From Fusarium oxysporum f. sp. lycopersici 4287 (lineage: Eukaryota > Ascomycota > Sordariomycetes > Hypocreales > Nectriaceae), in the NCBI RefSeq assembly GCF_000149955.1, contig NC_030992.1, positions 961,073 through 1,025,072 on the forward strand: a stretch of DNA of 64,000 nt. Reading direction: 5' to 3'. The notes under the pieces are model-generated. The model had not been told where the DNA came from, searched no databases, and was given only the letters and a program-made list of their open reading frames with translations. Below, one piece after another: positions 1-12,500 of this stretch; within the stretch, counting starts at the first letter, position 1; each line of letters opens with the position of its first letter. The position numbers and the translations under genes are program-made.

Positions 1-648
1 TCCTCCAAGGCGCTGCTTTCATGTACAACCATGTAAGTCGGCCTAAACATGATACTAATGACAATTCACTGACTTCTTCAGACCAATGGTGAGCAGAAAT
101 GGAAGGACCGTGTAAGCAAATTGGTCGACGCTACTATCAGCAACTTCTTCCCCAAGGATATCGCTGTGGAGATTGCCTGCGAGAACCACGGCACCTGCAC
201 CACCGATATGTACTCATTCAAGGGCTACGTCCACCGTTGGATGTCTCAGGCAACACATCTCGCTCCCTTTATCAAGCCAAAGATTCTTCCTGTTCTCCAG
301 ACATCAACCGAAGCTGCCATCAAGCAATGTACTGGAGGAGACACAAAGCGTGTTTGCGGCTTTAAGTGGGCCAGCGGTGTCTATGATGGCAAGACAGGTG
401 CCGGTCAGCAGATGAACGTCCTTGCTGCCGTTTCGTCTCTTCTCATGGAGAACACACCTCCTCCTGTCACGGCCAAGACTGGAGGTACCTCCAAGGGTAA
501 CCCCAACGCCGGCAATGTCGGAGACGGCAAGATTGATAGGACCTACAAGCCTTTGACCACTGCAGACAGGGCTGGTGCTGGTATCATCACTTTCTTGGTT
601 CTGTCCTTCGCATGCGGCATCTTCGGCTGGATGAGCATGGGCAAATAG
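1..648 (+). CDS. GH76 mannan endo-1,6-alpha-mannosidase, DCW1/DFG5 family (3' end only)
   Basis: Only the 3' end of this gene is in the window. Coding sequence reaches base 32, a 49-bp intron (33-81, GTAAGT...CAG) follows, and the last exon runs 82-648. Joined, the reading is continuous (...QGAAFMYNH then TNGEQKWKDRV...). The segment resembles the C-terminal part of fungal GH76 proteins of the Dcw1/Dfg5 type, which act at the cell surface in cell-wall biogenesis and are thought to cross-link GPI-anchored wall proteins. The end of the protein has a Gly/Thr/Pro-rich spacer followed by a hydrophobic stretch (AGAGIITFLVLSFACGIFGW) and MSMGK, as expected for a GPI-attachment signal. Cysteines are frequent, consistent with a secreted domain. 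The catalytic Asp pair lies upstream of the window and cannot be checked. Family assignment is by recognition of the sequence; which paralogue it is cannot be told. Confidence 0.82.
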
Positions 649-3054
649 ATGATCTTTCTCGGTTTCTGAATATGCCGAAAGACGAAGTCCGGCATGCACA
701 ATTGTGCTTCTTTTGCAGCCTTGTATTTGGAATCTGAAGAAATGATCTTTGGGGCGTTGGATGGAGTATACTTGACCTAGATAGCCTGGTAGGCTGGATA
801 TCTATTCTCTAAATGTTATAATGTTTTATCATTTACTCTGTGCCTTGCAACTAGTGAGAACAGTCGCACAATTCTACTAATGTTCAGAGGCCCAAACACT
901 TTGCTATATAACTAGCGACCGACACAAGCACATCAATAGCATGGTTTGATTGACCGAATTGAGCATTTACTGGATTGTTAATGGATTTTCGTCATGACCA
1001 CGCGGCTCTAATTTGAGAAACTGGGTCATAGAATCGATATCACAGCACAATAGAGTTTGACAAAAAGTCGGTATGTTTTGCACCGTGCTTGCGCAGATCC
1101 TGATAATCTCCATAGAGTATCTCGCTTCTGGATACTCGGCAATTTGATCACTGCTATGAAACGGAGGCAGTATGAGAATATGACTTGATGCTTTAACGGT
1201 CACCTTGAAACGTCAATGGTTCGGGCTTGATATGATTGGTGATGGGGTTGTGCCATTGTGGGACTGAGACAAGCTGTCTTTCTCTTAACAGGTCTTATAA
1301 CACCGAGGAGAAGCCTTGAAAGAATGATGAGTGCCTCTTCGAATGCCAGCTGTCATTGTAGAGCATCGTCGCGAGGTCCAATAGTGGGGTGAAACTCTCT
1401 TTCTCGAAAATCTCCACAGGCGTTGACAAACTGGCACATGACCGATTACAGTGTCTCTAGTGCCACTTCGGAACGACAGCAACATGCCACATCAAGATCA
1501 CGGCCATGTTTATATTGAAAGATGGCATGGCATGAAGTGAACATAGGCGCCCTATACTCACGAAACACTTCGAAATTGGACAATGTATAAGCGATGTTTT
1601 CGGAATACTCGGAAAGTCGGAAAGTTCAGTGTTGATGAAGTGCTCTCTTACTCGTCCTGTCTATTTTTACATACAGAATAGTCTATTCAGATGGAGCATA
1701 TCCGTTTTGGAACAAGATCTGGGGAAGAGACGTGGGCCAAGCAGGGCTCGGATCTGATAACATGGGGAGCTTCGAGATCTCGGTCAGAGCATAGCACAAG
1801 TTGGTAAGACGATAGGATATCAACGTTTCTATCTCGTAAAAGATGGGAATTGGGTCTCGAAAACGAGAAAGACCATTGTTCAGTCAAGATTTGAGGGACA
1901 CAACCTAGATCTAAGGCGGGAGTGGCCGTTGCTAGCCTGTTGTCTCTAAAGATCTTGGGTGCAGATGTGGTAACTTTCCTTGGGTGTTTGTACATCAGAC
2001 TGAGGTCATGTTTGTGTTTCTGAAGTGGAGAGCTGTTACAGCCAACTGCTCTATAGACTCCAAACTCACGATGCATGGCTTGGAGTCTATTGATCGCCCT
2101 GATCGACTTGTCTCAGAGTCTCAAGGTCTCACCACCAAAAGGCCCCATTCAATTACAGAGTCCCATTGACAACGTGTTCTGTTACACTTCCCCTCATGAC
2201 GACGACATCACAAGGCAAAATTGCAAGGAATTATCTGGTCTGGGTCTGGGTTGTCATATCCAATATCCAAAGCACGTCGTCGTCTTCCAAGATGACGCTA
2301 ATGCAAAGACGTCCTAGTCGTGGATCCTTACATCCCTGCATTGACCAATAGCTTGGGGGTGGTGCATTTCTATGGGGTAATTTTTACATACTAAAAACTC
2401 TAGACAATCCAGGAACACAATTTGGTAAAAATCTGGGGGGACCGCGTGACAGCGCCATTTCTCTGGGCAAGGAACAGCTTTGGATCACACGCACAGTGGT
2501 TGCCGTTAACTGCAAAGCGTAATTGACCAAGAATGTCAGGAGACGAGAAAAAGCTCTGACTTTTTTGCCTTCAAGTTCCTAGACTGGCGGAGTATTAGCT
2601 CGTTGGGCCATCAAGTCTCCTGTTTGGCGGCTATGGGTTGAGGGAGTGGCGGGCATTGACATGACGATCTAAAATGCGGGGAGAAGCGAAGGAACAAGAG
2701 AGAAAAGAAGGAAGAAAAAAACTAAAGATGGGTCCATTTGTGGGGTGAGCTCAAAAGTATCAGGAATTGCGTTGTTGTGCTGTGTTTGTTTGGCTTGGCT
2801 TGGCTGAAGGTAGGTCACCTTGTCCAAGGTAAGGTTGTGCTTTGGCCCCCTTGAATAAGCTTGAGTCGTGGTATAACTACCCAAGCTCTTCCCATCATGA
2901 CAACCTCTCTTTCTCTTCTCAAGCTCTACTTACTCTTGACGATCCAATCTACAACTTGACATTGAATCAATTATATCCTCTTCTCATCCTCAACACTGAG
3001 AAATCATCACAACTTACAACCCACCTCACTTACACAACCACAACCAGAACCACA
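649..3054. other. Intergenic, about 2.4 kb
   Basis: No convincing gene. It holds the 3' flank of the GH76 gene, and the last few hundred bases are the promoter and leader of the DUF3602 gene. The leader is rich in CT and CA runs (2870-3050), typical of filamentous-fungal 5' UTRs. Open frames here (for example 1687-2076 minus) have no recognisable domain or splice logic. Confidence 0.5.
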
Positions 3055-3486
3055 ATGCCCAGCTACATCCTCACTGAGCCCTCTCCCTCCACAAACGTCT
3101 TCGTACGTTCCGGCCGCGGCGGCTACGGCAACATCTCTCGTGCCTCAAAAGACACAACATCCTCCTCAACCCGCACCGTCGTGACCCCCAGCACAACCAC
3201 AAAAACCACAACTACTACTACCCCCTCACGCCGCTTCTTCAGCGGCATCGGCGGAGCTGGCAACGTCCACCGCGCAAGCGAGCAACCCTCTGTGTCTCTT
3301 GACGACGAGTACGACCGCATTGCCGCCCGTGACCAAATGGCAGCTGGACATGTCGGCATTGGCGGCGCCGGCAATGTGTTCCATCGCAAGGATAGCGATG
3401 CCGGCTCTGATGCTAGCGACAGCAGCTCTATGAGCTCCAAGACGAAGCTTTGGGCTCGTGTTAGCAGCACTTTCAGCCGAGACTGA
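3055..3486 (+). CDS. DUF3602 family protein (Par32/Amu1-like)
   Basis: This is a small intronless protein of 143 residues. It carries three glycine-rich repeats: GRGGYGN near residue 22, then two GIGGAGNV copies near residues 62 and 104. This GxGGxGN repeat is the hallmark of the DUF3602 family, which includes yeast Par32/Amu1. That protein becomes phosphorylated on rapamycin treatment and acts in TORC1-linked control of ammonium transport; this is family knowledge and is not shown here. Between the repeats the chain is Ser/Thr-rich, including a poly-Thr tract, and probably disordered. The start at 3055 was chosen because the upstream in-frame extension is low-complexity leader and the first repeat follows soon after. 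The frame is also open upstream to 2842, so a longer form cannot be excluded. Nutrient regulation is plausible by family only. Confidence 0.78.
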   Translation: MPSYILTEPSPSTNVFVRSGRGGYGNISRASKDTTSSSTRTVVTPSTTTKTTTTTTPSRRFFSGIGGAGNVHRASEQPSVSLDDEYDRIAARDQMAAGHVGIGGAGNVFHRKDSDAGSDASDSSSMSSKTKLWARVSSTFSRD

Positions 3487-4353
3487 ACAACAAAACATAA
3501 GAAAAGAACGATTGAGGGTGATTGTACGAAAAGATATGAATTAGCGACTGGCGTTGATGGGATTTGATATTTGGACGAAAATATGGCGGGGGCCTCAGAG
3601 CAAATGGGTTGACGATATACCCCGGATGTACGATTGGCACTGACAGTTAAGAGGGGCGATATGAAACTGCCCTTCTACTCTTGCTTTGCCTGTATGATGC
3701 TTGTTTCTGGTGAAGATTTATATACCCCCGAGCGCAGCTCTTTTCTATTATAAAAGCATTATTACTTATTACTCATTTACTCCTTACCCTTGTGGCTTGT
3801 ATGTATGTCCTCAGGGTGCAAGACTTCACTTCTGTCGTTAAATCAGGGTGCGAAAATAAAATGGTCTAAAGGCTTGTTAAGATATACTAAACTTACCTGA
3901 GTCTTTTCATAACTTAGACCAGAAGTCCTAAATTTCCTTACCTCCCCTTATATATCTCATGATGCTCAGAGACAGAGACTCTTTGGTTGAGAGAACGACT
4001 TCACAAAGCTAAACACAATCTCAACACATCAGGGTATCATTAGGCTTCCTCTATCTGGCAAAGGTTGTCTACAACTGCACTGGTGTCTCCACACACACCA
4101 AACAGCACTAAATCTTCCATTCCATGCAAGGCTTCTGCATCGCTCTATCAACAACAGCAGCGCGTCAAAGGGGGTTGGTTTGGGTTGCGAGGGCTTGCGA
4201 TCACAAAGGTCAAGGTCATCTCGATCATAAAGGTCCAGACGACGAAAAATCAGTGTCGATGAGCTCAGGCATGTTCATGTCCGATTATTTCGTCGTTATG
4301 GCTGCATCACAAAGATGCGAAGTCAAAGGGTGACACGCATATGTACGTCGTTC
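3487..4353. other. Intergenic, 3' flanks of DUF3602 gene and ARP1
   Basis: About 870 bp between a plus-strand and a minus-strand gene, so it should hold two convergent terminator/3' UTR regions. Short open frames at 4065-4333 have no domain. No RNA gene seen. Confidence 0.5.
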
Positions 4354-5645
4354 TTACGTGAACTTGGTATGGATAATGTCGGGGTTCTCGTGCCAGTCAT
4401 CAATGCTCACCCACATCTGTCACACGTTAGTATAGTAATGAAAGGTATCACGATAAAATCACTGACCTTTCGGAAAGTACTCAATCCAGCAAGAATACTG
4501 CCTCCAATCCAGGTAGAGTACTTTCTCTCTGGTGGCGCAAAAATCTTGATTCTCATGTCCTTGACTGCCAGCTTTTGCAGCTCTGTCAAAAGACGGTCAC
4601 CGAAGCCCTTTGTCAATGTGCTGCCTCCAGAGAGCACGATGTTGCTGTAGAGAGATTTTCGTAGGTCGAGATCTGTTCGGTTGATGGCATCAACGACAAT
4701 CTGGTGTACACCAGGATATTCGAGGCCGATAATCTCAGGGTCAAAGAGGATCTCGGGTGCTCTAAAGCGTTCCGCGCCAATCTTCAATATGTTAGCTTGT
4801 CCAAACATTGAGCAGAGAACAAAGAGTCTCACCTTGAGCTTGAAGCCGTCTGGAAGCACGTATTCGGCAAACTTGCTCTCATTGGGCTTCACACCGACCC
4901 AATCCCTCTCCTCTTTCCGTGGATCATGAGCAACATAAGAGACGCTCTCCTTGATTAACCTCACGACTTCCTTCTCAGCACTCGTGTGAAAGACATATCC
5001 ACTCTTCCGTAGCAACGTCTGCATGTACTCAGTCACATCTCGACCTGCCACGTCGATTCGGCGAATACTGCTGGGCATGGCGAAACCCTCGTAAACAGGT
5101 ACAGCATGAGAAACACCGTCACCAGAGTCGAGAACGATACCGGTTGTTCGGCCACTGGCGTATAGTGATAGCACGGCTTGGATGGAAGTGTGGAGTGCGG
5201 GGACGTTGAATGTCTCGAAGAGGATCTGGGCGGCGGTGTCGCGATTGCTTCGGGGGTTCAAAGGAGGTTCCGTCAATAAAACGGGATGCTGTAAAATGTC
5301 AGTATAATTGCACAGCTAGGCACTTGAGCAACAAACCTCTTCGCTGAGAGTCTTCAATCCTTCACCGTAAACATACTCCCAGATCCTCTCCATATCGTCC
5401 CAGTCGGTGACAATACCATGCTCGAGGGGATACCGAATTTTGAGCAGCCCTCTCAATTCCGTGGAGGCCTTTTGTCCTATGAATACCTCGCCCTCGAGGG
5501 CACCCGCGAGAACTCTTAGATGCTTCGGTCGACCAACCCACGAAGGAAAGTAACATTTTGGTAGATCATCGCCTGCAAAACCAGCTCGAATAGTGCCAGA
5601 TCCGTTGTCGAGGACTATAGGCGCATTATGTAAAGAGTCTGCCAT
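4354..5645 (-). CDS. arp1: Centractin, actin-related protein ARP1 (dynactin subunit; RO-4 type)
   Basis: Four exons on the minus strand: 5645-5337, 5288-4833, 4781-4467 and 4416-4354, giving 380 residues, the usual centractin length. The start follows from the family N-terminus ([17 protein letters not shown]). Actin-fold nucleotide motifs are visible: phosphate loop 1 ([17 protein letters not shown]), phosphate loop 2 ([15 protein letters not shown]) and the adenosine region ([17 protein letters not shown]). The C-terminus ends in a short exon, [20 protein letters not shown]. Arp1 forms the short filament of dynactin and links cargo to cytoplasmic dynein; in Neurospora the orthologue is ro-4, needed for nuclear distribution. 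Introns are 48, 51 and 50 bp. The 51-bp intron (4782-4832) contains no stop and keeps frame, so an unspliced form would add 17 residues; conservation (KLK joined to IGAERF) argues that it is spliced. It is divergently arranged with the Mbp1-type gene. Confidence 0.96.
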
Positions 5646-6304
5646 GTTGTGTCGGTTTTAGAGTTTCTCCCTGAGCTTGTATGTTGTCGCTATGATATAT
5701 CGTTCCCGGCTTCTTTGTTGTTACCATATAGGTTCCTTCTGAGCTCCCCAATGTTGGTCCTTCTGAGCTCACAGCGAGTAATAGCCTCGAGGCTTCGCGT
5801 ATTAACTAACAGACAAAGAATCCCCGCAGTGCGTCTGCAGCTCGTCGTATCCATAAAGTGTCTTTCAAAAAAGTCCTGAGTGTTGGTTGGTATTGTCTAT
5901 TTGTTTGTTGTACCCCTGCCAATCAATCAAGGCCAATGCCTCGCCCACTAGTAATCTGCCAGCTTCAGGAGGCACCCCGTGGCAGTACTCGAGTCACGTG
6001 AGCCCGAGGGATCCCTTGAACGCCTCAGGCAGCAGCACTTTAAGTGCTTCGCGTGAAGGCGCGTCTCGTCAACCGTGGACCGCGTCTTTGACGTGAACTC
6101 ATATTACCTAGGCAACTTGAACTTGGGAAGAGCTTTCGGCGATACTGCAAAGCCCATTTGCAACGTTCAATTCGACCTTTCTTTTGCCGCTGATGATTAT
6201 TACGAGTTCTATCTTGCCCTGCTAATCCTCCCGATTAATCCTCTCCACCCTCGTCCCGTCACCATCTCGCATGGTTCCAGAATTGCTTCATCTTAGCCGC
6301 CCAC
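5646..6304. promoter_or_regulatory. Shared divergent promoter region, ARP1 / Mbp1-type gene
   Basis: These 659 bp separate two divergent start codons, so both promoters must lie here. A CACGTG E-box palindrome is present near 5996. GC-rich stretches with GCGTC/GCGTG words lie near 6050-6090, but no exact ACGCGT box (the MBF site) was found by eye. No ORF here looks coding. Confidence 0.5.
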
Positions 6305-8610
6305 ATGGTCAAGGCCAATGCTAATGCAGCAGCAGCTGCTGCTTCTGGACCTGGCGTCTACAGCGCAGTATACAGTGGTGTAAGTCTCTTCAGTTGCTGC
6401 GACCTCTTTTATTTGACTCTATTGGTGCATTCATCTGAACAGCTTCGTTTGAAGACGGAGTGTCATGAGCAGCAGATGTCTCTGATGGAGCTCGCCCCTG
6501 ATACTACCATCCCCCACTAGTGCCATCAATCCAATGCATTTACTAATCACTTCTCCTTCAGATACCTGTATACGAATTCCAGTTTGGTGGTGACCTCAAA
6601 GAACATGTGATGCGAAGGAGACATGATAACTGGATCAATGCGACACATATTCTGAAGGCTGCTGGGTTCGACAAGCCAGCTCGAACCAGAATTCTCGAAC
6701 GAGATGTGCAAAAAGACGTTCACGAGAAAATCCAAGGTGGCTATGGAAAATACCAAGGTTCGCCAACTCCTCAAATACGCCGTTTATCATCTAACACCAT
6801 TGCACAGGCACTTGGATACCACTCGAGAGCGGACAAGCATTAGCAGAGCGGCACAGCGTATTCGATCGATTGCGACCCATCTTTGAATATGTCGCTGGTG
6901 CGGAGAGCCCACCTCCTGCTCCCAGGCATGCTAGTAAACCCAAAGGACCAAAGTCTAAGCCTCCGCTACCGAAATGGAACAGTATGTCGAGTGTGATATC
7001 AGATAGGATACAGCTGACGGTTATCAGATCCGCCTCCAGCTCCTGCTCCTGCGCCCGTAATTCACGATGACCCCGATACGGTAATGGGTGACGAAGATAC
7101 ACCAGATAACCTCACAGTGGCATCAGCATCGTACATGGCCGAAGACGAACGTTTCGAGATGCCCCAAGTGCCAGGCACAGGACGGAAACGCAGAAGAGAC
7201 GACAGCAACCTGCAAGACCTTACCGAGCAACAACATGCGCTATATGGCGACGAACTTCTCGACTACTTCCTCCTCAGTAAAACAGACCAACCAGCAGTGA
7301 AGCCTGATCCACCCGCCAACTTTCAACCTAACTGGCCGATCGATGCGGAGGATCATACGGCGCTTCACTGGGCGTCCGCAATGGGAGACGTTGATGTTGT
7401 CAAACAACTCAAGCGATTTAACGCATCGTCCACTGTCAGAAACATACGCGGCGAGACACCGTTCATGCACTCAGTAAACTTTACGAACTGTTACGAGAAG
7501 CAGAGCTTTCCCGTCGTGATGAAAGAGCTATTCGAAACATTCGATGCTCGTGACAATATGGGCTGTACAGTGATACATCATGCGGCTGTTATGAAGAACG
7601 GCAGAGTATTCAACTCATCATGCTCACGATACTACTTGGACAACATTCTCAACAAACTTCAGGAGGGCCTAGAACCAAGCGCATTTCAGAGATTGCTGGA
7701 TGTTCAAGATAATGACGGAAATACAGCATTACACCTTGCGGCGCAGCGGAACGCTAGGAAGTGCATAAGAGCACTATTAGGACGTAATGCTTCATCAGAT
7801 CTTACGAATAACGACGGAGTCAGGGCAGAGGATCTTATTATGGATTTGAACGCGACGAAGAAAGAACGTGGACCTCAACGATCGTCGTCTCCTTTTGCTC
7901 CTGAATCCCAACGACATGCTTCTTTCAAGGATGCACTGCTCGAGAAGGCGAATCGGCAACCCCCGGTGGCTTTCCAGTCTGCGGCAGCAAACACTGTCCA
8001 GTCACGGATCACACCCCTGATTATGGAGAAGTTCCAGGATCTAGCTAAGAGCTACGAAGAGGAATGGCGGGAGAAGGATGTAGCAGAGGCAGAGGCGAAG
8101 CGAATCTTGGCCAACACCCAGGCAGATCTGAATGCTCTCCGGCAAAACATAACAGATGCTGAGGGGCAGCTCGAGTCAGAAGAAGCGGCGTCCAAAAACA
8201 ACCAAGAAGCCAACCTAGCCAAGCATCAGGTGCTGTCACTCATCACACACCAAAACCGCTTACATGTTCAGCGGTCAGTGGACAGTGAACTCAGCCGCAT
8301 CAATGGCGATGGAGGCGTGCAGGAAGAGTCATACGAAGAGAGGCTGAGTCTCGCCCGCCAACTAAGCACATTGCTTGCTGAGCAACGGACAGCTGAGACG
8401 GATTATGTCGAGGCGCTGAGCATGGTGGGCACGGGCGAGAAGATTGAAAAGTATAGGAAACTTCTCAAGAGGTGTCTCGATCCGAAGGAGGGCGAGAGCC
8501 TGGACACGAATCTCGACAGCCTGATCGAGATGATGGAGGAAGAGCGGGACGAGGATGGTATGGTTGGCGCTATGGAGCCCGAACCAATGGAGCTGTCAGG
8601 TGGCATCTAG
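6305..8610 (+). CDS. mbp1: APSES transcription factor, Mbp1/Res2-type MBF DNA-binding subunit
   Basis: Four exons: 6305-6379, 6562-6757, 6808-6981 and 7028-8610, giving 675 residues. All junctions keep frame (introns 182, 50 and 46 bp). The N-terminal KilA-N/APSES domain starts at about residue 26 (IPVYEFQF). It has the helix-turn-helix core RRRHDNWINATHILKAAGF at 43-61 and GGYGKYQGTW at 84-93. A basic stretch (GRKRRR, about 198-203) may be a nuclear signal. Ankyrin-type repeats follow (TALHWAS near 259, CTVIHHAA near 328, GNTALHLAA near 379). A long charged coiled coil lies at roughly 475-560. This order is that of Mbp1/Swi4/Res2, which pair with Swi6-type proteins in MBF and drive G1/S genes from MCB sites. 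Mbp1 rather than Swi4 is inferred from the close match to filamentous-fungal MBF proteins. The first intron is unusually long, and the start depends on an alanine-rich first exon that is less conserved. Confidence 0.93.
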
Positions 8611-9480
8611 GGAACATCACTGGGCTCTCCGTTGCGGATCTAGCCCCTTTGTTCTCTTTCTCTTTTGCTTTGACGAAGGTACTTATATATATCCTTATTG
8701 GTTAGGGGCGCGCAAAGTTACGGGGTTGGTTAATCCTCTGCTAGTCTTGGGAGGATTTAGCAGAAGCAGACTTTCTACGAAGGAATGGGCGATGGGTGTA
8801 TGCAATTTTGCACGATAGACCTGAGCGCAAGCGAGGTGATAGTTGCCTATGAAATATACTTGCTCTTGAACTCAGAACTAGCTTTTTCCGAGGAAGTCGG
8901 TCAGTGACACTTGAGAACCAACCACCAGGTCAACGGTCAGAGTTAGTCAATCAAACTAAGATGCACTGCCGGAGACGGCTTGACGCCAAGGCATTCGATA
9001 GAGGGGGAATTCCAAGTTATCGGAACCGAGGCACTCACTAACTTCCAAGTTGTGAAGATAGCGCCGAGGCTTGTCAGCCAGCCTCATGCTTCTGTGCCTT
9101 ACCGATTTGCTCAACTTGACCATAGTACGCCAACAAGAGGGGCTCCAGCACCGATAATGCGGCTGATATTGATTTCCAGGAGCGGTGATCCGTGAGTTAT
9201 ATTCTCAAAGAGGCTTGGTCATGCGCAAGCCATCTTCTTCGTTCCACCTGAGAGAAATATGTTATGGGACAAAACTTCCTCGAATCAAATGGTTCGAATG
9301 ATGTGTAAGGGGACCACCTATGATGAGAAGATAATTTCGGGGCAGTCAGATCACTTGTTTTCTTTAACAGACCAGTATCTTCCAGTTCGTGCGCATAACA
9401 AGTTTCCTATAGACCAGCAAAAAGGACTTGCATGCCACACAGCAAAAGAGTTGTTCACTTGTCGGAGTGACCGTTGTAAT
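8611..9480. other. Intergenic, Mbp1-type gene 3' flank
   Basis: About 870 bp with the 3' end of the MBF gene. No ORF here has a domain or a supported splice structure. Confidence 0.5.
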
Positions 9481-9561
9481 GCGTAATCTGGGAATCGAAC
9501 CCAGGGCTCCCCGACGCTGCACGAATGGCAACGGAGAATTTTACCACTAAACCAATTACGC
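9481..9561 (-). tRNA. tRNA-Gly (anticodon GCC) with an 11-nt intron
   Basis: Read on the minus strand, the 81 bases fold as a complete tRNA. The acceptor stem GCGTAAT pairs with ATTACGC. A D-arm begins TGGTTTAGTGG, giving a short Gly-type D region. The anticodon stem CTCCG pairs with CGGGG (one G-U). The T-arm CCTGG-GTTCGATTC-CCAG is canonical. The anticodon-stem interior is 18 nt rather than 7, which implies an 11-nt intron one base 3' of the GCC anticodon, the usual position for tRNA introns. The discriminator and CCA are not encoded, as expected in eukaryotes. No neighbouring tRNA was seen. The A and B boxes of the internal promoter are intact, so it should be functional. Confidence 0.93.
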
Positions 9562-12500
9562 TATGGTGTTCGATGTCTGGTGTAACGTTGTTGAGTCTGA
9601 TATGCCACTCATGCAGATCTCGGTCATAGTCTCTGTACTTACTTCTCGTTCTCTGGTACAAGGATCTTGAGATTTATTTGCTTTTCCTTAGGCAAGAAAT
9701 TCGGCTACTGTAGGTGACCGCATGACTCTAAATCATGTGAGTTCATCAATTCATGTGAAGTCGATACATAACCTAAGTGGGTACAATTCAGCCAAGGTTG
9801 AGTTTTTCTGAAGTAAGCATAATTAACGGCCATGAGGATCTGGCGTTGCGGAGTCAATGATGAAGCTCAATATCTGGGTTTTAGTGGTATGGGATATCAA
9901 GAGGTTGGTTAGATCCGCGCTTAGGCCAAGCGGTGAGATGTAATGGCTGGTTCATGGTTGGACATCCCAGGTGGAGCGAATGTCATTGTTCATCGCGAAC
10001 CATAGCTTGTGGCGATGATGATTGGGATGTTGCTTGACGCGCCCGAATTATCTGAAACTGGACACGAACGCGAGTAATTGACCTGTGAGAGTGGCAAGAG
10101 TCGTCGCGTATCTTGCGCAATCAACGAGGCCGAGCAATCCATTGCTGTGGAATTGCGCCGAGTTTGTTCTCCGTGAGTGTTTTTTGTTGTACTGCGCCAG
10201 CCAGACTTGTGTAAGTCATTTCCTTGTCAGCAAGACCCACGTCGAAACACGAAGCTGGAGGCAACAATTTGCCAACTCTCAAAAAGGCAATTCGAGCGAT
10301 GGCGATGGATGACTCGAAGCCAAGAAGTGGAATAAGACAGGTATTATACCCTGTGCGCATAAAGCATTGGTTCGATGAAAAAAAAAAAAAGTCCTAGACA
10401 AGGTATATATCTTTGATGCTTGATATGGTTTGAGGGAGCTTTCCGTATCCGTAGGAGGTTCTCCGCCAGTATTTGTTTGTTTTACAGGGTTGGCGAGGAT
10501 TGACTGGAGTTGAATGTGACATTGACAAGGATATTGACCAAGGTGGTGGGGACTGGGCTCGTAAGGCTGAACAGGGTGCTATTTTTGAACACTGACCAAG
10601 AGTGGTTAGGAGTTCTTGTTAGTCCCAGAGCCAGGCCAGGACGAAATGGCGGAGTTTTGATCCCCGTGTCAGAATGTCGGCGTGGATCCACGGAGGAAAG
10701 GATTCCGCCTGATCTCAGTTGCAGGGCGGCCGATATTTCTGCTAGAGGTACTTGCCGAGACTAGGGTTGTATGAGAGGAAGACTAGCCGTTACACTTTGC
10801 GAAAATTGACGTTATGTTGAGATGCGATGCGGCGTATGTTGCATCCACCACCAATAAGACAGCCACAACCATACTGCGAGAGCATAAGACAGCCACCCAC
10901 ACGGAGAGAAAGCATGGGACTCGCATTGCATCCTTGTCTTGTCATCATCAAATCGCAGGCGATAATCATCGTATCAAGAACGTTAGAAATCTCAGTCACC
11001 TCCCCGGACAGCCCAATGGAGACGCTACTGATGCGTATCTGAAGATCGTTGCTTGATGTGCACTATGACCAAGCAAGCATGATGATGTAGGAACGGATCC
11101 CATCACGGCTGAAAACCCATTCGGAGTAGGATTGCATGCACCTCTTTGAATGAACGGGGCTGTCGGGACGCGCGGGGTTGTCTTATTGATGTTTGTAAAG
11201 ACGGGGTTCACCCTCGTATTCTCACTGGCCTCAAAGTGAACCTTTTTTTATTCGGCCTGAGCTTTGGTAGCGAAAGAGATTGCGTTGCATGCGGCGCAGC
11301 CGCATCTCTTGCAATGCGAAGAGACGCCCTAATGTGGCTTCTAGAAGGCAGTAGGATATCGGTTTACCCTGGGGTGGGTTCATGCCGTAGTCACGACTGA
11401 CTCGGCAGGAAGTTGATGAATCCGAGTTTCTGCGGAGGGTAAAGGGAGCTTGAATAAAAATTATTGTTAGCGATTTACCCGCGACTTTCGTTGATGGCAA
11501 CTGGCAGTTCACTGCCTTGGGCCTTGACAGAAGCCTAGACCCCATCGTATTGAGTCCAGCTGGGCAAGGTTACCGCCGTCGCAGATCCTTGGTCTGTGAT
11601 TGGCTACCGAAACGCTGGAGAAGGTCTAAAGCGCCAGCAGGGGAAAGGAGAGACATTGCTTGGCCGAGACTGATGAATTGTTGTCGACAATATTATATTG
11701 ACGGTCAACCTGAACCATGCGTCTGTGTGGCTTGTTTGATATCATGAACTAGCACGCGATGGCCCGTTCGGTATTGGAAATAATCAAACATGGTTCGAAC
11801 TGCTTCGACTGAATGTTAGAACCTAGCCGAGTTAAGAGAGGGTATTCGGAGACGGACACAGCCAACCGTCGCGTTGCAATGCAATGCAATGTGACGCTTG
11901 GCAATAATGCGCGGCGATATCATAATTGCGAATCCTTGTCATGATAGTACGGATGCATCATGCATCATGCAATACATTGACGAACCGAGTCACGTCCTTG
12001 GTTGAGTTTTTCGATAAAGCAAGATCTGAGCGGCAACCTTTAACTTGGGATGTGGGATGTTGGATGTGAGCGTCTCCTTCCTTCCGTGGCTGGGTGTGAA
12101 CGTCAAGTTTCAGGCGCCCCTTGCAAGCCCGGCGCCAAACAAGGGAAGGCGGCCCCATTCCTCCCAAGGTTGTATCCAATCACGTGTCGTAATTCCATCG
12201 TTTCAGCTGAGTCTGTTCTTTCCAGTGTCACAATCGAGACTACACTGGACGATCCCCAAGACCAAAGCATCCACCACAGGGCAACGATATCGGGAGGACG
12301 GGGATTTCCATCGATGGATGTATTGACCAAAACTCAACGTTCTAGTTCGGAAGCAAGCACTTCCAGCTGCAATGACATGCTGTCCCGCGTCGTGCCGTGT
12401 CATGTACAGCGGCAGGCATCGATCTCCGCGTGGCATAGGTGGTATACAGCCACGCGACACGTCTTTTGATGCATCAAATCGGGCAGAAATGCTCATTAAT

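Noticed and set aside
1687..2076. 129-codon minus-strand frame
   Set aside because: No recognisable motif, no promoter or splice evidence, and overlapped by several other short frames.
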